Shown: positions 1-9,409, numbered from the stretch's first letter. The stretch is DNA of 64,000 nt from Yeosuana aquiaggeris (GCF_044003965.1 NZ_JBAWKC010000003.1:124001-188000), one strand, 5' to 3'. Program-made: numbers and translations. Notes: generated from the letters alone by a model not told the origin.

Positions 1-19
1 TAACGACTTCTTTACTCAT
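1..19 (-). CDS. 5' end of a leftward gene, possibly a thiolase
   Basis: An ATG on the minus strand at 19 opens a frame reading MSKEVV before the window ends. Many acetyl-CoA acyltransferases begin this way, usually followed by IVSAARTP, so a thiolase is a guess from six residues only. The gene would be divergent from the HD-domain phosphodiesterase at 146. Confidence 0.25.
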
Positions 20-119
20 TTTTTTGATGTTTAATTAGCTTGTAGCGAAAATAATCATTTTTTAGTAGAAATTAGAACGATTACTGCAATATAAAAAATC
101 AAAAAAGCTTATATTTTAT

Positions 120-127
120 TACATTTG
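120..127 (+). promoter_or_regulatory. Predicted -7 element of the PgpH-like gene
   Basis: TACATTTG matches the Bacteroidota -7 consensus TAnnTTTG. It lies 18 bases before the ATG at 146, which would give a leader of only about 12 bases. No clear -33 TTG is visible at the usual distance. Confidence 0.5.
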
Positions 128-145
128 AAAACCTTTTAATATATA

Positions 146-2194
146 ATGTCAGACTTAGTAAATAAATTATACAGAAATCATTCTTTAATCTACAAAGGGT
201 TATTATTTATTTTTTCTACTTTTTTAATTGTGTATTTGTTTCCTAAAACAGGAAAGTTCAAATATAATTTTGAGAGAGGCAAACCATGGCAATCCGAGAA
301 TTTATATGCTCCTTTTAATTTTGCCATTAAAAAGTCAAATGAAGAAATTGCAGCAGAAAAAAAGACTATTTCTGATCATTCAACGCTTTTTTTCGCTGTG
401 GACTCTGCAATTGAAAATGAAGTCAATGATTTATTTGAATCGCAGTTTAAAATAGCTTTTTCAGATTCCATTCCTAAATTAAAACGTAATATTTTATTTA
501 AGGCAGGAGAAAGGATAATTAATGAACTGTATGCGCTTGGAGTCTTAAGCGAAAATTATAATTTCCCAGAAAATAAGACGGTTGTAATTCTTGAAGATCG
601 GATTGAGAAGCACACCGCTAAATTTGCTGATTTAATCAATCAGGAGGAGGTTTCATCAATGATAAACAGGGTTTTAATTGAAGAAAAATTAAGCGATTAT
701 AAAACCGAATTCACCTCTCTTTTTTTTGATTTAATACAGCCAAATTTAACTTATGATAAATCATTTACAGAGAAGGTTTTAAATGAAGACTTAAATAAAA
801 TAGCTTACACCCGCGGAAGTATTGAAAAGGAAACCTTAATTATCTCAAAAGGAGAAATTGTTGAAGGCAATAAGTACCAGGTTTTGGAATCCCTAAAGTC
901 TGAATATGAATCTCAGGTCTGGAATGCCTCTAATTACAATTGGATCTTATTTGCCTATACCTTATTAGTTTCCTTAGCACTTTTGATGTTACTGTTATTT
1001 TTAAGGAAATACAGGCTTGAAGTTTTTGAAAATAACACAAAAGTTACCTTTATTTTTTTCAATATTTTTTTGATGGTATTTATTACCACTTTGGTGGTAA
1101 ATTACAGTTCAGAATATATCTATGTTGTACCAATATGCATCTTACCCCTTATATTCAAAGCATTTTTTGATGCGCGTTTAGGCTTGTTTGCTCATGTCAT
1201 CACTGTTTTATTATTAGGCTCTATTGTGCCAAATAGTTATGAGTATATGTTCCTTCAAATTATCGCAGGTATTGTCACTATTTTAACGGTTTCTGAACTT
1301 TATAAAAGGGCTAATCTATTTATTTCAGTAGGTCAAATTACACTTATATATATTATCGCCTATTTTGCGTTTTTTGTTATTCATGAAGGCAGTGTAGAAA
1401 CCTTAAAATGGGAGACTTTTATTTGGTTTATTTTATGTGGTCTTGCTACCTTATTTGTTCAGCCATTAATATATATATATGAAAAACTTTTTGGCTTGGT
1501 TTCTGACGTATCATTATTAGAATTGTCTGATACAAATTCTAAATTATTAAAAGAATTATCAAATAAAGCACCTGGTACTTTTCATCATTCATTAAACGTT
1601 GCAAATCTGGCTGAGTCCTGTGCCAATGAAGTAGGGGCCAACGCTATGTTAATTAGGGTTGGAGCATTATACCATGATATTGGGAAAATGAAAAACCCAA
1701 CTTATTTTATTGAAAATCAATCAACCGGTATTAATCCTCATGATGAATTGCATTCAAAGGAAAGCGCTAGAATAATTATTGAGCATGTCATTTTAGGTAT
1801 TGAAATTGCAAAAAAATATAATTTACCTGATAGAGTTATAGATTTTATTAGAACGCACCATGGTACCTCTATGGTTTACTATTTTTATATTAAAGAAAAG
1901 GAACTTAAGCCGGAAGTTGATAGATCTGAATTTATGTATCCTGGACCTAAACCATTCAGTAAAGAAACAGCCATATTGATGATGTGTGATAGTGTTGAAG
2001 CAGCTTCAAAAAGCTTAAAAGATCCAACCTCTACAAAGATCGACACGTTTGTTGAAAGCATAATAAGTAAGCAAATTGATGAAGGACAATTTTTAAATGC
2101 AAACATTACTTTTAAAGAAATTCAATCTATTAAAAAAGTGCTAAAACACAAGCTTGCAAATATTTACCATTTACGCATTGAATATCCTGAATAA
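146..2194 (+). CDS. pgpH: 7TM-HD cyclic-di-AMP phosphodiesterase, PgpH type
   Basis: Membrane phosphohydrolase of the 7TMR-HD family; characterised members hydrolyse the second messenger cyclic-di-AMP in the cytoplasm. An N-terminal membrane helix (about residues 16-36) precedes a large extracytoplasmic domain (about 45-265), a block of about seven hydrophobic segments (265-475) and a C-terminal HD domain. The HD metal ligands are visible as His480-His481 in GTFHHSLNVANL and His510-Asp511 in LYHDIGK. The length of 682 residues is normal for the family. The start follows a good -7 element at 120-127. A tRNA cluster with its own promoter follows, so the gene is probably monocistronic. c-di-AMP as substrate is inferred from the family, not from the sequence. 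Confidence 0.88.
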   Translation: MSDLVNKLYRNHSLIYKGLLFIFSTFLIVYLFPKTGKFKYNFERGKPWQSENLYAPFNFAIKKSNEEIAAEKKTISDHSTLFFAVDSAIENEVNDLFESQFKIAFSDSIPKLKRNILFKAGERIINELYALGVLSENYNFPENKTVVILEDRIEKHTAKFADLINQEEVSSMINRVLIEEKLSDYKTEFTSLFFDLIQPNLTYDKSFTEKVLNEDLNKIAYTRGSIEKETLIISKGEIVEGNKYQVLESLKSEYESQVWNASNYNWILFAYTLLVSLALLMLLLFLRKYRLEVFENNTKVTFIFFNIFLMVFITTLVVNYSSEYIYVVPICILPLIFKAFFDARLGLFAHVITVLLLGSIVPNSYEYMFLQIIAGIVTILTVSELYKRANLFISVGQITLIYIIAYFAFFVIHEGSVETLKWETFIWFILCGLATLFVQPLIYIYEKLFGLVSDVSLLELSDTNSKLLKELSNKAPGTFHHSLNVANLAESCANEVGANAMLIRVGALYHDIGKMKNPTYFIENQSTGINPHDELHSKESARIIIEHVILGIEIAKKYNLPDRVIDFIRTHHGTSMVYYFYIKEKELKPEVDRSEFMYPGPKPFSKETAILMMCDSVEAASKSLKDPTSTKIDTFVESIISKQIDEGQFLNANITFKEIQSIKKVLKHKLANIYHLRIEYPE

Positions 2195-2219
2195 TTTTTT
2201 TAAAAAATTAAATAAATAG

Positions 2220-2250
2220 TTGTGTTCTTAAAACTGATACATTACATTTG
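2220..2250 (+). promoter_or_regulatory. Promoter of the tRNA cluster
   Basis: TTG at 2220-2222 and TACATTTG at 2243-2250 are 20 bases apart, a textbook Bacteroidota -33/-7 pair. The -7 element ends 36 bases before tRNA-Ser. Confidence 0.7.
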
Positions 2251-2286
2251 CATCCGCAATTTTATTGCATAAGTTCATTATAAATA

Positions 2287-2370
2287 GGAGAGGTGCCAGA
2301 GTGGTAATGGAGCAGATTGCTAATCTGTCGACGGGTAACTGTCGCCAGGGTTCGAGTCCCTGTCTCTCCG
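2287..2370 (+). tRNA. tRNA-Ser(GCT)
   Basis: An 84-base class II tRNA with a long variable arm. The seven-base acceptor stem GGAGAGG pairs with the 3' strand ending TCTCTCC, followed by discriminator G. The anticodon loop carries GCT and the T-loop is GTTCGAGTC. CCA is not encoded. First of three co-transcribed tRNAs. Confidence 0.95.
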
Positions 2371-2391
2371 CAAATTTTTAGATAACCATTT

Positions 2392-2466
2392 CGGGGTGTA
2401 GCGTAGCCCGGTTATCGCGCCTGCTTTGGGAGCAGGAGGTCGCAGGTTCGAATCCTGCCACCCCGA
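2392..2466 (+). tRNA. tRNA-Pro(TGG)
   Basis: A 75-base cloverleaf. The acceptor stem CGGGGTG pairs with CACCCCG, with discriminator A. The anticodon stem CCTGC/GCAGG holds loop TTTGGGA, giving anticodon TGG. T-loop GTTCGAATC. CCA is not encoded. Confidence 0.95.
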
Positions 2467-2477
2467 CAAATATGACT

Positions 2478-2551
2478 GGTCGCGTAGCTCAGTTGGATAG
2501 AGCATCTGCCTTCTAAGCAGACGGTCACAGGTTCGAATCCTGTCGCGATCA
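2478..2551 (+). tRNA. tRNA-Arg(TCT)
   Basis: A 74-base cloverleaf. The acceptor stem GGTCGCG pairs with CGCGATC through one G-U pair. The anticodon stem TCTGC/GCAGA holds CTTCTAA, giving anticodon TCT. T-loop GTTCGAATC. It is followed directly by a terminator. Confidence 0.95.
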
Positions 2552-2560
2552 CATCATGCG

Positions 2561-2585
2561 AAACCCCACTATTAGTGGGGTTTTT
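2561..2585 (+). terminator. Terminator of the tRNA cluster
   Basis: AAACCCCACT (2561-2570) and AGTGGGGTTT (2574-2583) form a 10-bp stem with a 3-base loop, ending in a T run. It closes the tRNA operon. Confidence 0.9.
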
Positions 2586-2901
2586 GCGTTTTTTGATACA
2601 TATTTGGCATATCTTTTTATCTATAAATATTCAACATAATCATTTAAGATTTTCTTCATTTATATGGGGTTGCTTGCAGAAACTATTTAATAGTTGTTAA
2701 GCCCATTGTTATTTTACAAAGTTCTCGGTTTTTTATGACAAAAACCACACCTTGTCGATTTATTAGACTTTTAAACTAATAAATGTTTGTTAATTAAAAA
2801 TATAATAAGAACTTTATGACAAGCGTAATCTGAATCCAAATACTACTGCTGTATTAATCCTACATTTTTTCCCTAAAAATCAATAGTGTTGTGTGATGAT
2901 C

Positions 2902-2925
2902 AATTGTTAAAAAGCAATTTTTTTT
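2902..2925 (+). terminator. Terminator-like hairpin upstream of the adhesin gene
   Basis: AATTGTT and AGCAATT form a 7-bp stem (one wobble) around an AAAA loop and run into eight T. It lies about 95 bases before the repeat protein at 3018, in a 430-base gap with no gene. It could be a weak terminator of incoming transcription or an attenuator in a leader RNA. Confidence 0.35.
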
Positions 2926-2958
2926 GGGTCATACTAAACAATTAATAGCTCGTGACTT

Positions 2959-2972
2959 CAAGAATATTCTTG
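2959..2972. promoter_or_regulatory. Perfect 14-base palindrome before the adhesin gene
   Basis: CAAGAATATTCTTG is a perfect dyad 45 bases upstream of the start at 3018, at a suitable place for an operator. No matching regulator is recognised. The rest of 2586-3017 shows nothing I can name. Confidence 0.3.
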
Positions 2973-3017
2973 TGTCGCATAAACATATATTGCTATTAAC
3001 AACTAAAACTAACTCAA

Positions 3018-6000
3018 ATGGGGATTTCTACTCAAGGTATGCATAAGTGCGTACAATCAATTAAAACAACTACGACAACCTCTTCTTTTACAACCTTTTT
3101 ACTAACCTTATTACTATTTGTGATGCTGCCGTTTACGGCTTTAGGGCAATGTCCTAATACTTATGTGAGCACTCCAACGGTTGGGACAACAGCTGGGACA
3201 ATTACATTTAATTTCGAGGCGGGAAATGGTGCCGCTGACCAGGATGTAGCTTGTGATTTTGTTCGTGCTCATGGGGGAACTGGTACGAACCCTTGTAGTG
3301 GAGGATCTATTACAGTAGCGGGGATTACGTACAACTATACCGGTAATAACGGAGGAGGTACTAGTCAACCTATTGTACTCACTTATACAGCTGCAACAAA
3401 TGTTACAACGGCCCCCACTGATTTTCAAATTGCAGAAGGGATCGGTTGTGGTCAAACGTCAGACGATGAGCGTCTTAGTATTATTTTTCAAGATATTGAA
3501 ACAGGGCAGAATTGTACATCCAGTAACAGTTATTTTTCTATGACCTTGATAGATAATGGTTTTGGTCCATATACTTTGCTGCAAAGCGGGAATTCTGCTT
3601 TGGTCTTTGGTACAGATTCTTACGCGTCTGGCACATATACAACGGCAACAATTAAAGCTGGTATTTATATATTAGTTTTCACTGATGCTTCCGGCAAGGA
3701 ACACTCTTTCATTTACAATCATATAACACAGATTGGAACTTGTTTAAGACAATCTAACCTCGACATAGTTAAAACCATTACTTCCGGGGATCCGTACTAT
3801 GCGGTAGGAGACATAATAACCTATTCATATGCTGTCACTTCAGATGCGCCGATTACTAATCCTTTTGTAACTGATGATCATATCATAGGTAATATCACTA
3901 CCTACACAGGTGATAGTAATAGCGATGGTATCCTCCAAGTTGGGGAAATTTGGACATTTTCCGGAACCTATATGGTTACTCAGGATGATATTAATAATGG
4001 TTCCGTAACAAATTTGGCATTTGCCAGGGGATTAGATGAAAATGGTTTGCCTATTTTTTCTGAGGTAGATAATGCAACGGCAACTCTTAATCCTTGTAGT
4101 TTTGAAGCTACTTGTAATCTAGACCCTACTGAAAAGGTGATAGAAGGTTGTGATATAACAGATTTACCCTCACCTTTTACCAATGCGGCCGATGTGTTTT
4201 CAGGAATCACAACTGATCCCTGTGGCGATCTGGTACTAAAACATGATGATGTTCCCAGCGGAACGCTATGTCCTGATGGGCTTAGCGTGGTCCGCACATA
4301 TACTTTATTTGATGACTTAAATAATAATCAAACACTGGATGTAGGGGAAGAATTTGAAATATGTGTGGGGAATTTTAAGATTGTGGATACTACAGCTCCA
4401 ACCTGGGATGTATCACCTTCAGATATGTTAACGGTAGAGTGTGATCCTGCTACTAANNNNNNNNNNNNNNNNNNNNNNNNNNNNNNNNNNNNNNNNNNNN
4501 NNNNNNNNNNNNNNNNNNNNNNNNNNNNNNNNNNNNNNNNNNNNNNNNNNNNNNNNTGTGATCCTGCTACTAATGCAGCAGCATTTGCGGCATGGTTGGC
4601 AAGTTTCTCTGGTAGTGATACTTGTGGAACAGCAACAGTAACTCATAACAGTGCAGGTCTTAGTGACCTATGTGGTGGAACAGGAACAGAAACAGTAACC
4701 TTTACCTTGACAGACGAATGTGGCAACAAGATTACTAAAGATGCCACCTTTACCATTGTGGATACTACAGCTCCAAGCATAGATACTGCAGGCAGTGATT
4801 TAATTTTAGCTTGTGATGATGGTATTGGTATTGGTGATAGTAATGCAGATTCAATAGCTGCGTGGTTAGCAGATAATGGAGGTGCAAATGCATCAGATCT
4901 TTGTGGAAGCGTATCTTGGTCTAACGATTTCACAACTATAAATGATGATTGTGGAGCAGGTGGTTCGGTAACAATAACTTTTACAGCAACGGATGATTGC
5001 GATAACCCAACCTCATTCACTCAAGACATCTTGGTAGCATCAATTAATATCGTCAAAACATTTACAGACGACTCTGTGATTGCGGGTGGCAATGGAAGTT
5101 ACTTTACGTTGGTAGTAACCAATGATGGTACAGCGCCACTAAGCAACGTCGATATTTTTGATGATGTTGACGATCGCCTCACAGTTACGGGTGTTAGTGG
5201 TACCGCAGGATCAGATGCCGATTCTGATGGTGATGACCAAACCGTTGAGTGGTCTATTTCATCACTGGCAGTAGGTGCTTCAGAAACCATTACCGTTTAC
5301 TTTGAAGTGGCTTCTGATGTTGAAGAAGCAGATGGAGTAGGAGGACGTCTCAACTTATTACCTAATGTACCGAATGACGCCACAGTGGATGCTATCGCAA
5401 CCGACGATAACACTATAAGTGTTAACGACGATAGTAGTGACTCAATAGATATTAAGGTTGATATTGACCTGGATATTGTTAAAACATTTGATCCAACGCA
5501 TGTACCGCAAGGCACTTTCCAAACCTTTACCATAGTGGTGAGTAATACTGGACCATCAGACGCGGTTGACGTGTCGGTGACGGATTTTGTAAATTCCTCA
5601 TTAGATATTACCAGTATTAATGTGACTCCTAACGGCACTGGCAGTGGCAGTGGTAATTGTTCAGTAAGTGATACAATAGAGGATGATCAGGAAATGGACT
5701 GTACCGTTCAAATTCCAACCGGTGAGTCTGTAACGATTACTGTTGAATACCTGGTAGCACCATTCATCCAAGACGGAGTTTCGCCTTATGGTACAGATAC
5801 CGCTGGTGACGACTTTTACTTCGTCTTCCTGAATGGTAGTGTTCTGGAAGGATCGACGGCCACTGGTAAAGTGTATCTTAACGGTGACGATATCTCCGGC
5901 GATGTAACTATCATTACCAGTCTAACAAGAAACGATATTATCTTTGACCCACCAGGACCAGATCCAGCATTCGAACTGCATCTATCATGTTCCGATCCTT

Positions 6001-6878
6001 TCACAGGTGGTTGGGGACAGTCTGGTGGACCTGTTCAAGGGGTTGACACGAACTGGCAGATAGCCTATTTCTCGATTGGCCGATATAGCCCACAAGGATT
6101 CCTTAAGTCCTGCGGTAATGTGACCAATGATTTTGATATCTTGAACATAGCGGATACAAGCGGAGAAGATTCTTTTGAAACTGAGACGGCAACAGACGAC
6201 GCCACCGTAACGATTGGTCCTGGTATTACGCTGGACCGTTTACAAACCAATGGTAAACGACTCACAGCGCGTTTGAACAACTTAACGGGCGAGAATAAAA
6301 CCATTGATGAAGTCTATGTTGTATGGCCTGAAAGTAACGGTAACTTGATCAAGGTCTGGCTCACGTTTGGTAAGACTAATGATTTAATCTGGCAAGGAAA
6401 TGACGATCCAGCAGAAGCCTTATTGGATGTCACTGATACGGGTTGGATTGGTGCTACGCTTCTCACTGGTGAAGCCATTTTGAGATTCGACTTCAGTAAT
6501 AAAGTCGTGAGCTCTGGTTACACTATTCGCGTTCACTTTACTGACGGCACGTGGTTAGATATCAATGTGCCAGATGAGTCGGGTACGACTGTGACTGCGA
6601 CATCGACATCGAAACTAAGTATAGAAACAACGATGAGTATTTATCCTAATCCTGTTCAAACTAGCTTCAACGTTAAACTTGAAGGGTATAATGGCGAATA
6701 CGCTGACATTGCCATGTATGATACTTCTGGACGTCAAATTATGAAGGTTAAGAAACCATTTGTTCCTAATCAAGATTTGACTATCGACCTTCCTTTAAAG
6801 ATTGATGAAGGGATGTATTATGTACGATTGATGAATGATTATACAGTGAAAGCTGTTCCTATTGTAGTTTCAAAATGA
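3018..6878 (+). CDS. Giant secreted repeat protein with T9SS sorting domain (gap inside)
   Basis: Predicted surface or secreted protein of at least 1286 residues. A signal peptide (about 18-44, hydrophobic core then ALGQ) leads into a Cys-rich N-terminal region. Next comes a DUF11/DUF7507-like domain opening with LDIVKTI (about 245-350). Cys-rich HYR-like modules follow, each closing with VDTTAP and starting anew with CDPATN (about 370-660). Two further DUF11-like domains open with INIVKTF and LDIVKTF (about 675-915). The C-terminal 75 residues are a type A sorting domain (YPNPVQTSF to the closing VVSK), so export by T9SS is expected. A second in-frame ATG at 3039 is also possible. A 100-N scaffold gap interrupts the module region, so the true length is unknown. 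Base composition is visibly richer in G+C than the neighbouring genes. Likely an adhesin or surface-layer-like protein; no ligand can be inferred. Confidence 0.8.
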   Translation: MGISTQGMHKCVQSIKTTTTTSSFTTFLLTLLLFVMLPFTALGQCPNTYVSTPTVGTTAGTITFNFEAGNGAADQDVACDFVRAHGGTGTNPCSGGSITVAGITYNYTGNNGGGTSQPIVLTYTAATNVTTAPTDFQIAEGIGCGQTSDDERLSIIFQDIETGQNCTSSNSYFSMTLIDNGFGPYTLLQSGNSALVFGTDSYASGTYTTATIKAGIYILVFTDASGKEHSFIYNHITQIGTCLRQSNLDIVKTITSGDPYYAVGDIITYSYAVTSDAPITNPFVTDDHIIGNITTYTGDSNSDGILQVGEIWTFSGTYMVTQDDINNGSVTNLAFARGLDENGLPIFSEVDNATATLNPCSFEATCNLDPTEKVIEGCDITDLPSPFTNAADVFSGITTDPCGDLVLKHDDVPSGTLCPDGLSVVRTYTLFDDLNNNQTLDVGEEFEICVGNFKIVDTTAPTWDVSPSDMLTVECDPATXXXXXXXXXXXXXXXXXXXXXXXXXXXXXXXXXXCDPATNAAAFAAWLASFSGSDTCGTATVTHNSAGLSDLCGGTGTETVTFTLTDECGNKITKDATFTIVDTTAPSIDTAGSDLILACDDGIGIGDSNADSIAAWLADNGGANASDLCGSVSWSNDFTTINDDCGAGGSVTITFTATDDCDNPTSFTQDILVASINIVKTFTDDSVIAGGNGSYFTLVVTNDGTAPLSNVDIFDDVDDRLTVTGVSGTAGSDADSDGDDQTVEWSISSLAVGASETITVYFEVASDVEEADGVGGRLNLLPNVPNDATVDAIATDDNTISVNDDSSDSIDIKVDIDLDIVKTFDPTHVPQGTFQTFTIVVSNTGPSDAVDVSVTDFVNSSLDITSINVTPNGTGSGSGNCSVSDTIEDDQEMDCTVQIPTGESVTITVEYLVAPFIQDGVSPYGTDTAGDDFYFVFLNGSVLEGSTATGKVYLNGDDISGDVTIITSLTRNDIIFDPPGPDPAFELHLSCSDPFTGGWGQSGGPVQGVDTNWQIAYFSIGRYSPQGFLKSCGNVTNDFDILNIADTSGEDSFETETATDDATVTIGPGITLDRLQTNGKRLTARLNNLTGENKTIDEVYVVWPESNGNLIKVWLTFGKTNDLIWQGNDDPAEALLDVTDTGWIGATLLTGEAILRFDFSNKVVSSGYTIRVHFTDGTWLDINVPDESGTTVTATSTSKLSIETTMSIYPNPVQTSFNVKLEGYNGEYADIAMYDTSGRQIMKVKKPFVPNQDLTIDLPLKIDEGMYYVRLMNDYTVKAVPIVVSK
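4457..4556. other. 100-N assembly gap at a repeated module
   Basis: Exactly 100 N. The 17 bases before the gap (4440-4456) recur directly after it (4557-4573), starting TGTGATCCTGC. The break therefore falls at a repeated module boundary and probably marks a collapsed tandem repeat. The reading frame happens to stay open across it. Confidence 0.95.
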
Positions 6879-6905
6879 ATTAATAATAGGTATTAACTAT
6901 TAACC

Positions 6906-6945
6906 AAAGAGGTTATCTGATAAATTTCAGATAACCTCTTTTTTT
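6906..6945 (+). terminator. Strong terminator of the repeat-protein gene
   Basis: A 15-bp perfect stem (6906-6920 with 6927-6941) with a 6-base loop runs straight into a T tract. It starts 27 bases after the stop codon. Confidence 0.93.
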
Positions 6946-7195
6946 GTAGAAAAAACTTATTGAAAATTTAGTTTAAATCTGAAATAAAATTTAATAATGA
7001 TTAAGATGTACCATATTTTATGGTACCAAATTTAATTTTATCAAAAATTATTAATAATAAGGTCGCCTAAAAAATAACATATCTGTAAAATAAATTAAAA
7101 CAAAATTTATAAAAAATATAGGATTTAAACCTACGCTTAAAAAATTGGAAAAAAAGGCTCGTATTTAGATAAAATACAAACAGGCGAGTTACAAG

Positions 7196-7450
7196 GTATA
7201 CTTTCAACCTAATTGGTTGGAGTTTTTTTAGTTTATATTTTCTTTAGTATTTTTTTCAAAAAAATTAACTGTTAGGTTTGAAATCAGGTCTATCTTGTTC
7301 ACTAGAACCTTCAACCTAAAAAGTTGAGGGTTTTATTTTTTAGCTTAAAGTTTTCAAGTTTAATTTTATAAAAAACTCGAGTGTTTGATTTGAAGTCAGG
7401 TCTATCTGGTTCACTAGAACCTTCAACCTTTTTGGTTGGAGGTTTTTTGT
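7196..7450. repeat. Tandem noncoding units of about 110 bp with hairpins
   Basis: Three hairpins, CAACC-loop-GGTTG or a close variant (starts near 7205, 7312 and 7424), are spaced 107 and 112 bases apart and each is followed by a T-rich tract. The second and third are preceded by almost the same block (7273-7316 and 7384-7428), containing TCAGGTCTATCT and the dyad GGTTCACTAGAACC or a variant. They fill most of the 646-base gap between two convergent genes and may act as a serial terminator. The rest of that gap is AT-rich with nothing recognised. Confidence 0.6.
7351..7412 (+). repeat. Dispersed repeat, left copy flanking the PUL
   Basis: A 62-base block starting TTTTCAAGTTTAAT matches 21013-21074 in the same orientation with six differences. 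The two copies bracket the locus at 7.5-20.8 kb. Confidence 0.75.
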
Positions 7451-7524
7451 TTTTAAATGTTTTGGAGTTATATGAAAGAGCTTAAAAGCGAATAGTTATT
7501 TTATATAATGCAGAAACTAAATAT

Positions 7525-8124
7525 TTATAATTTATTTAGTTTTTTTTGCATTCCAAATATCAAAAACAAAATACCATTCATTTTATCTCCAATTGATTTG
7601 CGTAAAATAGAAAAGGCTTTAGTAATATGCGCCTCAACAGATTTTATTGAAACATTTAAGTATTCAGCTATTTCTATATTGGTAAGTCCTTCCTGTTTAC
7701 TCATTAAAAACACCTGTTTACATTTTGGGGGAAGATTTTCGATTTCTTGTTTAACAAGTTTGATTAATTTTTCTAAGGAGTTTTCATCTTCTTCCTCTAA
7801 AATAGTGCTTAAGGCATCAATATATTTTTTTTCTAGGGCTAATACGGCTTTTTGTTTTCTGTATTGATCAATAAACTCATTATAAACAGACCTATATAAA
7901 TAACTTTTAATTCCAAAATCATCCTTTAGCTTTTGCCTTTGTTTCCAAATACGCATAATAACATTCTGCACAATATCTTCTGATAAATCATGGTCATTAG
8001 TCAAACTAAAGGCATAAACACAAAGTTTATGATGATAGTTATTTACTAAAAAAGTATAAGCTTTAGAATCTCCTTTTTTTAAGGCTTTTATTAAAGTAAT
8101 GTCATTTATAAAACTAATATCCAT
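7525..8124 (-). CDS. ECF sigma factor, FecI-like
   Basis: RNA polymerase sigma-70 family factor of 199 residues. Region 2 (about 20-95) includes LSEDIVQNVIMRIW. Region 4 (about 130-185) has the helix-turn-helix LTNIEIAEYLNVSIKSVEAH. It is divergent from the FecR-type anti-sigma gene at 8237 and next to a TonB receptor with an STN domain. That is the usual layout for a surface signalling switch that turns on a PUL when the receptor binds its glycan. Target promoters cannot be read from the sequence. Confidence 0.9.
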   Translation of the reverse strand: MDISFINDITLIKALKKGDSKAYTFLVNNYHHKLCVYAFSLTNDHDLSEDIVQNVIMRIWKQRQKLKDDFGIKSYLYRSVYNEFIDQYRKQKAVLALEKKYIDALSTILEEEDENSLEKLIKLVKQEIENLPPKCKQVFLMSKQEGLTNIEIAEYLNVSIKSVEAHITKAFSILRKSIGDKMNGILFLIFGMQKKLNKL

Positions 8125-8236
8125 TTCAGAAACTGATAATAATTGATATTGATTGTTGCGAAAATATAAAAAAAGTGATTATAAAAGTTAGGGTTATGCA
8201 AAATTGTAACGTTTTAGTAATATAGAGTTCAATAAT

Positions 8237-9409
8237 ATGGAATCAAATAAAATACAAAATATCATAATAAAATATCTTAGTCATCAAGCTAATTTTTCAG
8301 AGTTGAATGATTTAGAAAAATGGGTTCAAAATCCTAATAATGAAAAATTGTTCAATTCATATATTAGAACAAATTACGCTATTGATTATAATATGAAAAA
8401 ATTCAATTCAGAGAAAATAAAGATTGAGCTATTAAAAGAAATAGCAAATGAGAGAAAGGTTTTCAAACTTAAAAGAAGATATCAAGTAATGCGCTTTGCA
8501 GCTGCTGCGGTAATTGTTGGATTGCTAACTACAACCTATTTCTTGAGAGATGATTTGTTTAGCAAAACTATCGAGGCTAAATCAATAATAGTAAATACAA
8601 ATACTATTTTGCCTGGAACTGATAAAGCAACACTTACTTTAGAGGATGGTTCTCAAATCGCTCTTGAAAAAGGTACTTCTGTACAAACACAAAATGCTAG
8701 CAGTAATGGGGAGAAAATTATTTATGAAGCTGAAAAACCTAAAACTAGCGAAATTGCATATAACTATTTAACGATTCCCAGAGGTGGCCAGTTTTTTATT
8801 AAACTCTCTGATGGAACGCAAGTATGGTTAAATTCTGAATCTCAATTAAAATATCCTGTTAGTTTTATAGAAGGTAAAGCAAGAACCGTTGAGTTGGTCT
8901 ATGGCGAAGCGTATTTTGTTGTATCCCCAAGTACAGAACACAAAGGTTCTAAATTCAAAGTGCTTAATAAATCACAAGAAGTAGAAGTGATAGGTACAGA
9001 GTTTAATATTAAGGCTTATAAAGACGAAAATAATATATATACAACCCTAGTAGAGGGTAAAGTAGATATAAGTATTGAGAACAGAAAACAAAACTTAATA
9101 CCAAACCAGCAGTTAAATCTAGATTTAAAAACTAATGTTTCAACGATTAAAGAAATCGATGTTTTTAATGAAATATCATGGAAGGATGGTGTATTTAGTT
9201 TTGAGGAAAAATCGCTTAAAGATATCATGACGGTTCTATCTCGTTGGTATGATATTGAGGTTGTATTTAAAAATAAATCAATCGAAAAAGAAGAATTTAT
9301 TGGAATATTAAGAAAAAATCAAAATATAGAAGAAATACTGAACGGTATTAAAAATTTCGGAGTTATTAAAAACTTTACAATTAATGATGAAAAAGTAATA
9401 TTAGAATAG
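8237..9409 (+). CDS. FecR-like anti-sigma factor
   Basis: Inner-membrane anti-sigma regulator of 390 residues. A cytoplasmic segment (1-80) presumably holds the sigma factor. One transmembrane helix (about 84-103, FAAAAVIVGLLTT) follows, then a periplasmic FecR domain (about 175-275, including GQFFIKLSDGTQVWLN) and a C-terminal DUF4974 domain (about 315-388). By analogy with Fec-type systems it relays the signal from the STN domain of the SusC protein encoded next to the sigma factor made from the divergent gene at 8124. It is the first gene of the rightward locus, 98 bases before susC. Confidence 0.9.
   Translation: MESNKIQNIIIKYLSHQANFSELNDLEKWVQNPNNEKLFNSYIRTNYAIDYNMKKFNSEKIKIELLKEIANERKVFKLKRRYQVMRFAAAAVIVGLLTTTYFLRDDLFSKTIEAKSIIVNTNTILPGTDKATLTLEDGSQIALEKGTSVQTQNASSNGEKIIYEAEKPKTSEIAYNYLTIPRGGQFFIKLSDGTQVWLNSESQLKYPVSFIEGKARTVELVYGEAYFVVSPSTEHKGSKFKVLNKSQEVEVIGTEFNIKAYKDENNIYTTLVEGKVDISIENRKQNLIPNQQLNLDLKTNVSTIKEIDVFNEISWKDGVFSFEEKSLKDIMTVLSRWYDIEVVFKNKSIEKEEFIGILRKNQNIEEILNGIKNFGVIKNFTINDEKVILE

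Noticed and set aside
2320..2505. A minus-strand frame of 61 codons across the tRNA genes
   Set aside because: It is antisense to the three tRNAs and reads the typical false DSNLRPPAPKAG peptide that tRNA genes give.
7508..7867. A plus-strand frame of 119 codons
   Set aside because: It is antisense to the ECF sigma factor, whose regions 2 and 4 are clear.
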